A program made the position numbers and the translations under genes. A model generated the notes under the pieces. That model saw nothing but the letters and a program-made list of their open reading frames with translations, did not search any database and was not told the origin of the DNA. 64,000 nucleotides of DNA from Chrysogorgia sp. JL179-B06 (lineage: Eukaryota; Cnidaria; Anthozoa; Scleralcyonacea; Chrysogorgiidae): contig JAYKKM010000250.1 of the NCBI GenBank assembly GCA_035772405.1, positions 750,001-814,000 of the forward strand, given 5' to 3'. Of this stretch, positions 55,901 to 64,000 are shown in pieces. Within the stretch, counting starts at the first letter, position 1. Each line of letters begins with the position of its first letter.

Positions 55901-58900
55901 TTGCAGCCAGTGGTAGCACTGAGATATAATAAATAAATAAAAGTAAGTAAGTAAGGACAATTAAAAAAGTAAGGACAATTTTGGTGATTTTTCTCATAGG
56001 GATACTATAGTAAAAACTTCAGGGTCCTTCAGCTACCCCTAAATATCAATAGTTTTTAATACAATTTTTAATTTTTAATAATTTTTAACAGCATTTTTAA
56101 ATTGGAACCATTTAAGAGGGTGAGACTATACAAAATAAAAACAAAATAATAAATACTGTAGATAATTAGCTGAAATATCCACATTAAAATGTTGAGCCAA
56201 TTCAAAACCTTTTATTTATTCATTATAATATCACTAAACAAATAAGTATAAATAAGGCAAGTATAAAGTGGTGGGAAGATATAAACTTTTAAAGGTAAGA
56301 TGATAATTAAGACTATTATTGTATTTTTAGTGAAAGCAAAGACATCGGGAGAGCTGATGAAAAACAAACCTGGACCCGGTGTGGTTGATAAAGCTTTAGC
56401 TAATGAATACGAGGTTAGTACAAAAACAAAATCTACTTTTTATCAATGGCATAACTTGTGGTTAATTACTCGGGCCTCCCCCCCCCCTGGGGGGAGAGCA
56501 CGAGTCTTAGAAAGGGCTCTGTTTATTTTTATTTTGGCAATGTCGCGAAATGGCAATTATTGCATCATTGTTGACTGAATTAATAGACTAGTGAGCGAGA
56601 TTATGAATGTGGGATTACTACACATGCGCAGTTAACGGATCCCAAAAATGTTTTGCCCCCTGCATCCCGATCAACCTCGTACCCAGGCTTTTAACCTTTG
56701 CGAAACTGAAAACACTGCATATATTCATGAGTAATCGGAGTGTTATTTCAAAAGTTATGAGTGCTCTTCACTGAAAATCTTTGATGTGGCTGGCAACTGG
56801 CAAGTATCTTGATCTTATATATATACGCTCACAATCCCGATCGCTTTCGAAACGGGTTGGTCTACGATTTCGAGAACCTGTACTCGATCAAATTATCTGT
56901 TTCCATACGCTTTTTGTCTACTAAATGTTTAATAATTTATTATGAGACTCAACATATGAATGCTGCATGGAATATGTTAATTGTTCTGAGGTAACTGTAA
57001 TATTTTTATAAGCTTTGTTGCCTGTATTGTTTATTGTTATGTTATACAAAATAAAGTTGATGCTACAGTTTATTGTTTCATATATACCAAGTACTATGTT
57101 TAGTTGCTATCGAATTTTACCCTGTTTCACTTGATATTTTACCTGTAAGCATAAATGGTGCTCCAAAATGTAGTAAGTAAGTTTGTATCGATTGTTTATA
57201 TATGTATTATAATATACACAAATGCTTACAAATGAACACACAGTATATAAATCTCTGCAGACACCCAAATTACCAACTATCAAGGTCAAGGAGTAAAGAG
57301 TTTGTTGTTGTTTGCTGGTTTACCAGTGACGGGTCTGAATTTTGGCCTTGACTACATGGAAAGCGAGTTGGCTCGCTAATCGAAACAGTAACATAGTTAA
57401 CTATGCAGTAATCTGTCTTTATATTACAATTAGCTGGCCGGCCTACTGGACTAGTCACTAGTATGTATATAAAGCCTCTCAAATAATAAATATGCTAAAA
57501 TTATGAATATTTTTACTGGCTCAAAATGTTAATATAACTTCAAAGAAATAATGATTTTGAATTACATTTCTTTAAACTGTTTTATAATAGCTTATGACAC
57601 CTTGCTACTGCCAGCTAAATGGTTTGATTTACTGCTATGCCTTATACACTGAGAAAAAGATTAACTGATTTAATGCTTGCTCAAACTGAACCGGTTTGCC
57701 GGACTGAGCATATGAATTGTTATTACATGAGCACTGGCCGGCTCGCTTGCCAGGCTGACCCTGTTGGCTAGAACTGGTTAGGTCAGCAAACAGGATGGCT
57801 CATTTGGCGGGGCAGACTTCCGCTCAGTAAGCCAGCTTGGATACTGAGCCAACTCACCTTCATATAATCAAAGCCGTTGGCCAACACTGTGTTATGGGTT
57901 TGCAACCACCCCTGCACTGACAGCTGTATCATTACATGTACCATTGTACCTACAACTATAGATTTGTGTATATTGAATTCAAATCACTGAATTTGCCTAC
58001 AATGTCTTTCAACAAGCCACTAATTCAAGAGCCCGAGTTAACGCCTAGCAGGCGTCTTGTTATATCATTGTTCCTTGTGTTTTACAGATGACAGAACTGA
58101 TGCAAGGTTCCAGTGTGTTTTGGTACCACCATCAAAGAGCGTACTGCTCAGCGTTCAAGTCATCGTCTGGGTACCTAAATGCGGCCATAGATATTTTTTT
58201 TGCAAAGGAGACCCTGGCATCTTCCTGTGCCATGGGGACAGAGAGAAAATTGAAAACTGGGAATATAAGTCGTCCACCACTCAACACACTCATTATACAA
58301 GCCTTAACAGGTACATGTGAAATGTATTTACTTTTTGCTTATTGTATTGACTACCATTAACTCATTAATTAAGGGTCATAATTTACTGTGCATCAGTATT
58401 CAGGGCTAATAGTAATTGGTGAACAACCTTGCCTGTTTATGAGTTATATAATAATATATTTGTTTGTGCTATATTTAATTATATACAACTGCTTGGAGGC
58501 ACAAATTCTGTAAGATAAATTTTTGTCTTCATGCTGTCAATTTTGTAACTGTATTTATTAAACAACTGATGAAATATTCTTGTATGTGAATATTTTACCA
58601 AGGCTATTTGAAACAAGTTATATCTTGCTGTTGCACCTGTATCAATTGCAATTCACAGCAGGAGAAAACCTAGCTGAAAACCTGGCATTTCACTAATGGA
58701 GTGTTCTCGTGTGACATCAATACTCCCATGTTGTAGGGCAACTTCAAACCACGGATGTTCAGGAGAGCAGATAATGCAATTTCAGTTTGCCCTCGAACAG
58801 GGGAATTCTTGAGAAAACTCTAGATCTACCTATATATTATATAATTTACTTCTGTTCTGGATAAGTAAATTATCGATAATTAAAAATGCTTGCAGACTAC

Positions 58901-59061
58901 AATTTCATTCAACTTTTCTTTTAGGAAAAGTATGTTGTAAGTTTGTTAAAGATTCTCCAACCCCAAGCCAAGTTGTGCAGAAAATAAATATGAAGTGTGT
59001 GGAGGCAAGGCGGCCCCAAAGACCCAGAGTGGGTTCGAGTTTAAATGCTGGACAGCAGTGA
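52938..59061 (+). CDS. BEN-like domain protein, 574 aa, partner gene of the transposase
   Basis: Six exons: 52938-52995, 53139-53315, 54729-55775, 56331-56413, 58088-58310, 58925-59061. All are GT-AG, phases consistent, 575 codons including the stop. The N-terminus (MLPRKYARQRNTPAR) leads to WYLVKYEDDENLRV and DVVSAIWLPNGQYYDAKIL (about 58-76), possibly a small Tudor-like fold. Exon 3 is Lys/Glu-rich (about 80-180, likely coiled and nuclear), then Ser/Thr/Pro/Asn-rich with a five-fold repeat. Exons 5-6 form a BEN-like module: VFWYHHQRAYCSAFKSSSGY, LNAAIDIFFAKETLASSC, PPLNTLIIQAL. BEN domains bind DNA and chromatin factors. By analogy with TnpA of En/Spm it could bind the subterminal repeats; this is inference. 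It lies inside the inverted repeats and is divergent from the transposase. Confidence 0.75.
53758..54714 (+). mobile_element. Helentron-like (HINE) nonautonomous element, copy 1
   Basis: The 5' end TTACTTGGGCTAC is inverted at GTAGCCCAAGTTAA (54680-54693). A hairpin ACGCC-TAGT-GGGTGT (54693-54707) and GTTATA follow. Asymmetric terminal inverted repeats followed by a 3' stem-loop, plus an internal repeat (two roughly 110-bp units at 53878-54105, each with a GCCAACT.TTAGTTGG word), are the HINE/DINE-1 plan. It lies in intron 2 of the BEN-like gene and ends about 12 bases before the acceptor. A run of 14 G (53659-53672) lies just upstream. Confidence 0.7.
55266..55496 (+). repeat. Coding tandem repeat, five 42-45-bp units
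   Basis: Units encode PSTIRSRNDHSPGH-like 14-15-residue repeats within exon 3 of the BEN-like gene. Changes between units keep the frame, and most alter single residues. Confidence 0.85.
57298..58061 (+). mobile_element. Helentron-like (HINE) element, copy 2
   Basis: It is related to copy 1 over TTTGGCCTTGACTACATGG, CCAGCTTGGATACTGAGCCA, CACTGACAG and TTTGCCTACAATG. It ends with GAGCCCGAGTTA, the hairpin ACGCC-TAGCA-GGCGT (58041-58055) and TTGTTATA. The 5' terminus is not recognisable. It sits in intron 4 of the BEN-like gene, ending about 26 bases before the exon 5 acceptor. Confidence 0.6.
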
Positions 59062-59279
59062 TGGAACATTTAATTTAAACTGTCTTTTATTCTTTACATA
59101 TATAGTTTTACATTATATTTATACAATTATGCTTATTTTAATGTCAGTATTTATACTTGTTTTGATGAATATATACAGTAATTTAGTAGTCATGATAATA
59201 AATTATTTTAATTTGTATTTTGTTGGCATATACTGTATATACTTGGCAATAGCTGGCCAAATTATCCTAAACTACAAAT

Positions 59280-59672
59280 GAAAACAAATATGGCTTTTCT
59301 ATGGGTAAATGTTTCTAACATGTAAATTGCATGACCCATAGTTCTCCCATACTTGAATGGTTTTTCTATGGGGAAGAAATCAAGCCATATTATTTCCATA
59401 GACATGCCATAGTTTTTCCATAGATTACAGAAAAGAGAGAATTAATGGTATCACTATTGTGCTCCATATAATTTCCATATTGACTATATGGGAACTGTAT
59501 GGATTTTTGCCAATTTCCTACATTTGCCATACATGCATATGACAGAATAGATTATATGGTTGTGGTATGGAGAGTTAGTGTCCATAGTAAAACCATACTT
59601 ATGCCATACCTAGCCCCATACCGTTTCCTTACTTGGGCCATATATGTCCCATATTATCTGCTTTGGTAAGGG
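59280..59672. repeat. Right subterminal TATGGG/CCCATA array and terminal repeat
   Basis: About seven TATGGG/CCCATA copies, plus TTTCCATAG variants, in both orientations, ending with CTTTGGTAAGGG. It mirrors the left array. Confidence 0.8.
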
Positions 59673-59720
59673 CTTAGTTGTGTGAATGGCGTTTTAGAAT
59701 AACATATGACCTGTTCGTAG

Positions 59721-60275
59721 TTACACATTTAAATCTATGTTTTCCTTAAGGTAACGAAAAGCATTAGGAAAATCATTGATATCAAGTTCCAGTGGATCTT
59801 CAATAATTAATTCACACTTTGCCCTAAAATCAGCTGTCAAATAATCGTCATTACTAGATAAAACATCTGACAGTTCAGCAACCTCTTCAAGCTGTTACTC
59901 TGTAACCTCCAATCCTTTGAATATAAGATACAATAATAAAAACACTTCGGTTAGATTTCACGAAGACCCATCTCTTTACTTTTTCCCCTAAGGATAGTAT
60001 AGTTTTTATTAACATATAATAATTCTTATTTACATAATTTAAAAAAGTAATTTCATATACTAAAACCCTAGTTCAAACCCTAAATATCCCTACAAATTGC
60101 CAGAAGAATATACACAGTGTATATTATAATCACAATGATTTATGATGGTGATATTGATGATGATAGGCACCAGACGTCTTGCATGATTTGCAGTTGAAGG
60201 CCCGAAGATAACAGTTTCCATTGGATCCATGTCACCGTGGTGCTGTCGAAGAAATGCATGTATCGTAGACATTAC
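59721..60275 (-). pseudogene. Integrase-like (rve) family pseudogene, C-terminal part
   Basis: The minus strand encodes MSTIHAFLRQHHGDMDPMET and VIFGPSTANH (60272-60180), and after a gap VTE-stop-QLEEVAELSDVLSSND, FRAKCELIIEDPLELDIND and AFRYLKENIDLNV to a stop at 59721. I recognise these as parts of an uncharacterised integrase-core family common in cnidarian and fish genomes, recalled from general knowledge and not searched. A frameshift follows TANH, the middle is missing and there is an in-frame TAA at 59895-59897. It abuts the right end of the two-gene element. Confidence 0.5.
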
Positions 60276-60289
60276 TCAAGTCTCAGTCT

Positions 60290-60660
60290 GCTTGCAATAG
60301 TTCAGATGAATGAGTGGGTAACAAGACATGCTGAATTAGGCCAAACGTCTCTAATAGTTCAACGAATTATTTAGCATCACGATCGGTAGGACAGTCCAGA
60401 TGAGAGTTGAAGTAACCCGTGATAAGTAAAATTTCCGGCGACAACACTATATTCTCCAAATAGATGGTAAATCGTCAAAGAAAACGCTGGAGGGAACTGG
60501 GCGACGTTGGGAATAAGGCGGGCGATATATCGCAACAGCCTTGATAACACGGTTGTGCACGCGAACATTCCACTCGGAGAATTCAAAGTTAATGATAAAA
60601 ATTTCATTAATATAAACAAAACCAAGAGCGAGTTAAAACGTGGCTGCCATATTAGGCGCA
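60290..60660 (-). pseudogene. LINE endonuclease fragment, minus strand
   Basis: One minus frame reads ITGYFNSHLDCPTDRDAK then FVELLETFGLIQHVLLPTHS. This is the GDFNxHxD block of LINE AP endonucleases with Asp changed to Tyr. Stops break it. The rest of the LINE is absent. Confidence 0.6.
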
Positions 60661-60879
60661 TAAGTAAGATTCATACAATGTAACTAGTAAGGCTTGTTGA
60701 ATAGAGTAAACATGCACAGAATGATGACATTTGCATATCCATGTACTCATTATTCAATATCCTTATGGTCTGTGGTTCATCAACGACTATGTGATGCACT
60801 CACAAAAAAATCGTTGATGAAAGTAATCAAGAAAGCTTCGCCCCTAGCCTAAACAAGTTGCCTGGAGGGCTTTCACTCG

Positions 60880-61556
60880 GTGTTAAATCATTTCGCACCG
60901 AAGATGTTAGCATATTCATATACTGGAATGTACTGCAGGTACAATGAATATGTAGAAGAAATTTTTCAAACATTTTTGAAAGCCAGCAAAGATGAGCTTA
61001 AGGATACTGCCAAGAAGCTCAAAGAGATCACCCCTGCTGCAATGAACACGATGCCAGATAAACAGTGAAGAGGAGAAGCACTGTGAAAGAGAACAGAAAG
61101 GAGAAAGATGGTCACCAAAGATGTCCCTCCAACCACACCAAGTACTGGTATTGTAATTTTACTTGGGTAAACATTTTTCAGTGACCTACTGTATGCTTCA
61201 GACTCCCACCAGAGTCGAAATATGTCAGAAGTGAAAACAAGTAATTTACTAGAAAATGTGATCACATGTGGGCAGAGTATGTCAACTCTGCTGGAAGTCA
61301 ATAGTCATGTGTTTCCTACACAAGACATTGACTCAGGGAGATTTGAACAACCACTTTCCATGTACTAAACTACTCATAGCAGAGTCAGTCTAAATCCTGG
61401 TGGTGTTGAAAGTAATTATTTTGTTGTTTTATTAGTGTCTCAAGTAAGAGAAGAAGTCCCTGCAACATGTCCCCACGATTTGTCGCCGGTGTGTCCCAAC
61501 TTTAATGAACTTGTGAATGTGAGGAAATAGATAGCCAAACCTTTTGAAAGACACAT
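60880..61556 (+). pseudogene. Unrecognised exon-like coding segments
   Basis: The frame 60880-61068 (KMLAYSYTGMYCRYNEYVEE, FQTFLKASKDELKDTAKKL, TPAAMNTMPDKQ) looks like genuine protein. After an acceptor-like TTTATTAG, 61436-61556 gives VSQVREEVPATCPHDLSPVC and, past a stop, PFERHIAWAVK. They could be two exons of one broken gene. I do not recognise the family. Confidence 0.3.
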
Positions 61557-61706
61557 TGCTTGGGCTGTAAAATAAAATGGCAGTGGGCATTGTGTCTAGT
61601 TTTATTCATCAAGATCAAATCCTGTGTAAGTCTCTTCCTTATTGACTGGAAATTGCTTTCGAATTGCTGTATAAGCACATGACGGCAAGGGAATTATCTT
61701 GCTTCC

Positions 61707-62177
61707 TAGTACCGGCATCTTTATTTAACGGAATCGACGGAATCTACCGGAAATTTGGTTAATCGCTTACTAGCAAAAGGTTAATAAATTACATTTACTT
61801 GGGACTGAAACTGATCTGTCGTCAATGCTGCAAGTAAGGTTATTGGATTAGACATATTATGGACATATTAAACAGTGTTGTTTATCACAGACAGCCTAAC
61901 CGGCCTAAACATTTTAATTTGATTTAGTCTTTTAGTCTTAAGACTACGAGTCAGTAAACGCGAAGTTAACGACGACGTTTTAATCGGGACTTTTCTCAAA
62001 ACAAAGAGAATGGATAAGAAATTTTATAATTTCAAGGGTAAGTACTGTACTGCACATACAATCACTAGAGCATATACATACATACATTCAGTTACATTGA
62101 GTTATTCAGAACCTTAAATATTGTTAAAGACGTCATTAATGGCCAAAACTGTCTTCTCTTCAGTTACGGCGTGACAA
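61707..62177 (+). promoter_or_regulatory. Probable 5' leader of the terminal LINE
   Basis: The first 150 bases recur alone at 36111-36277. The rest leads into ATG 62178 without other genes. LINE 5' leaders usually hold an internal promoter. That it starts at about 61707 is inferred from the repeat edge. Confidence 0.5.
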
Positions 62178-64000
62178 ATGGCGGAAAGACATATACCATT
62201 CATGGGTTTGATTAATGAGTTTGACACCATGACGAGAGGACGTGTTTCATCGAGCTCCTCATGTTTTTTAAAATCTATCATTATTTTACTGATTTTTGTT
62301 TCCTTGGCTCAATGGAATCCTCAGAGACTATTATTAGACGGTGATGTTCATAGTAATCCCGGTCCTTCGACTGATACAGGTGATGGTGTAAATTGTAGAA
62401 GACCAAATTCCGACGGTCTTGGAAATTCGCTCGACGATTTGTTTGGATTATTGGGCCTTGAAAACGGTGGCTTAAACATCTGTCATTATAATATCTGCTC
62501 GATCACAAACAAACTGGACGAACTCAAACTTCTATTGTCGTTTGTGTCGGATCGCAAAAAGGGTAAACCTAACCTGTTATTGGGAATTTCAGAGACCTTC
62601 CTTGATGGATCCTGGTCGGATGAGTTTTTGAGTGTTGACAATTACATCTTGTTCCGGGCTGATAGGTCTGAAGGGAAGGGCGGTGGATTGCTTGTCTACG
62701 TGCCTGCCCATTTGCCAGTGTGTCGTCGGTATGATTTGGAACTTACTGGCATGGAGAGTATTTGGCTTGAGCTACGTTATCCTCGCTCTAGACCTTGTCT
62801 CTTCTCGTTTGTTTACCGACCACCCTCGGCAAATGTTTCTTATTTGGATTCCCTTGAAACTATGATTACAAGAGCTGATAGCCTTAATATTCAGACAATA
62901 ATATTGGGCGACTTCAATTTCAATTTGCTGCAGAAATCGTCTAGCCGTGTCCGCTATGAAAATATATTCAAATTATTGAATAACGAGACCATCTTCTGGT
63001 TCCCTTATCGACCATATTTTTGTCAATGATGTCAAATTTGTTCGAAAATCTGGTACTTTGGATATCTCTTTGAGTGACCATCTACCAGTTTTTGTTAATT
63101 GGAAATCGAGGGTAATTAAACCAAAAAACACGGACCATAATACTAGAATTTTTCGTCCGCTTCGAAATTTCATGGCTGATAGCTTTGTTAATGATTTACG
63201 ATGCGTGCCTTGGAATTATTTGGATATGTTCACTGATCCAAACGATGCTTTGGATCAATGGTATTGTCTATTCAGGGATGTTCTCAATTTACATGCTCCA
63301 GTTAAACAGCGACGTGTCATATCAATCTCTAGACCCGAGTGGTTTTCTGACGAAATTATGGATGCTGAAATTATGGAAACAATTTGGATTCCTCATGGAG
63401 TAATTATCGTGTTGCAAGAAACAAAGTTATACATCTAATTAGAAGTGCTAAGCGTCTGTTTTATCGGGAATCTATTCGTAATAACTTGGATAATCCAAAA
63501 AATCTATGGCGAATAATTAGAAATTTAGCTCCATCTAAGAATTCGAAATCACCGAGTCATCTCACCATTGATGAGAAATTATATACCAATCCGAAGGATA
63601 TTGCCAATCTATTCAATGAATATTTTACCAGTATAGCGTCTGTTATTCAACCAATCAGTAATTCTTCTGGTATAAACTGGAACTACCTTACGGATACGGT
63701 CAATAGTGTGCTTTCAAGTGACTTAGTATTTGATATTCCGCCGATTTCAGAGGAATTTGTCCTCTCTAGTCTACAGCGTTTACCTGATGATAAAGCAGCA
63801 GGTTTAGATGGACTAAATAACTATTTTTTAAGAATTTCTGCACCGGAAATAGCACCGTCGTTAACATCTATTTTTAATACTAGTATTACTACAGGTGTTT
63901 TTCCAGATACATGGAAAGTGGCAAAGGTGTCTCCAATTTTTAAGCGTGGTTCACTCTTTGATCGATCTAATTTACGGCCTATTTCTCTTTTGGCCGTTAT
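62178..64000 (+). pseudogene. CR1/L2-like LINE ORF with 2A-like motif, runs off window
   Basis: ATG 62178 opens a frame with a hydrophobic segment (SIIILLIFVSLA) followed by DGDVHSNPGP (residues 54-63), a 2A-like ribosome-skipping motif of the D-V-x-x-N-P-G-P type. The endonuclease then follows: LNICHYNICSITNKLDELKL, LLLGISETFLDGSW, FRADRSEGKGGGLLVYV and ILGDFNFNLL. A frameshift near 62990 moves to LSDHLPVFVNW and WNYLDMF. Another near 63393 leads to KNLWRIIRNLAPSKN, FNEYFTSIAS, LPDDKAAGLDGLNNYFL, and the first RT boxes FPDTWKVAKVSPIF and NLRPISLLAV at the window edge. Two frameshifts make this copy inactive, but it is young. L2/CR1-type LINEs with N-terminal 2A sequences are known from sea urchin and amphioxus. 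Confidence 0.85.

Larger units (their letters stand above)
45817..59672. mobile_element. 13.9-kb En/Spm-like element with two divergent genes
   Basis: The left end CCCTTACCAAAG (45817) and right end CTTTGGTAAGGG (59672) are perfect 12-bp inverted repeats; weaker symmetry runs to about 38 bp. The flanking dinucleotide CT is present on both sides (45815-45816 and 59673-59674), a possible 2-bp target duplication. Inside are subterminal arrays of TATGGG/CCCATA, a TNP2-like transposase gene (minus) and a BEN-like gene (plus) read from a shared 514-bp region. Both genes are open in full. En/Spm (CACTA) superfamily members in plants have the same plan. The terminal sequence here is not CACTA, so membership rests on the transposase. 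Confidence 0.8.

Noticed and set aside
52938..59061. BEN-like gene as an unrelated host gene next to a transposon
   Set aside because: It lies wholly between the two inverted ends and the matching subterminal arrays, and shares the divergent control region. It remains possible, so this is listed as a refuting test.
1..64000. tRNA genes
   Set aside because: No cloverleaf with credible A and B boxes was noticed by reading; a tRNA scan was not possible here.

Overview
This is nuclear DNA from an animal. It has spliced genes with GT-AG introns, a cnidarian-like 5S rRNA fragment, and metazoan LINE, BEL/Pao, Mutator-like, Crypton-like and En/Spm-like elements. The mix best fits an anthozoan cnidarian such as a coral or octocoral; this is inference from overall character, since no single-copy marker gene is present. 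No ordinary host gene is recognised. Almost everything is mobile DNA at different stages of decay.

Left third (about 1.7-25 kb): a graveyard of non-LTR retrotransposons, nearly all on the + strand. Pieces of a Tx1/L1-like family (RRM-like/zinc-knuckle ORF1, AP endonuclease, reverse transcriptase, zf-RVT tail) alternate with pieces of an R2/NeSL-type family with a restriction-like endonuclease. All are frameshifted, and many are chimeric. A minus-strand zinc-ribbon pseudogene lies among them.

Middle (25-43.7 kb): a CR1/L2-like LINE with an SGNH-esterase ORF1 is split by a 2.27-kb element. That element has TTAA target duplications, hairpin-forming terminal inverted repeats and a DUF3504-type tyrosine recombinase gene. 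Next come a 5S-rRNA-derived segment embedded in retroelement sequence, a BEL/Pao gag scrap, a P2X7-ballast-like pseudogene, and a four-exon gene that joins an OTU-like domain to a MULE transposase with a SWIM finger (1126 codons, open throughout).

Right third (43.9-64 kb): after a minus-strand LINE 3' end, a 13.9-kb element (45817-59672) is bounded by CCCTTACCAAAG inverted repeats and subterminal TATGGG/CCCATA arrays. It carries two divergent, spliced genes that are open throughout: a 932-aa TNP2-like transposase (nine exons, minus) and a 574-aa protein with a BEN-like C-terminus (six exons, plus). Every exon phase was checked by hand and is consistent. The layout parallels plant En/Spm, where a transposase is paired with a subterminal-repeat-binding protein. 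Helentron-like (HINE) copies and a MITE have inserted in its introns. To the right lie an integrase-like pseudogene, a LINE endonuclease scrap, an unrecognised exon, and the start of a CR1/L2-like LINE whose ORF carries a 2A-like motif.

The most interesting objects are the two-gene En/Spm-like element, the TTAA-flanked recombinase element, the OTU-MULE gene and the 5S/Tx1 association.
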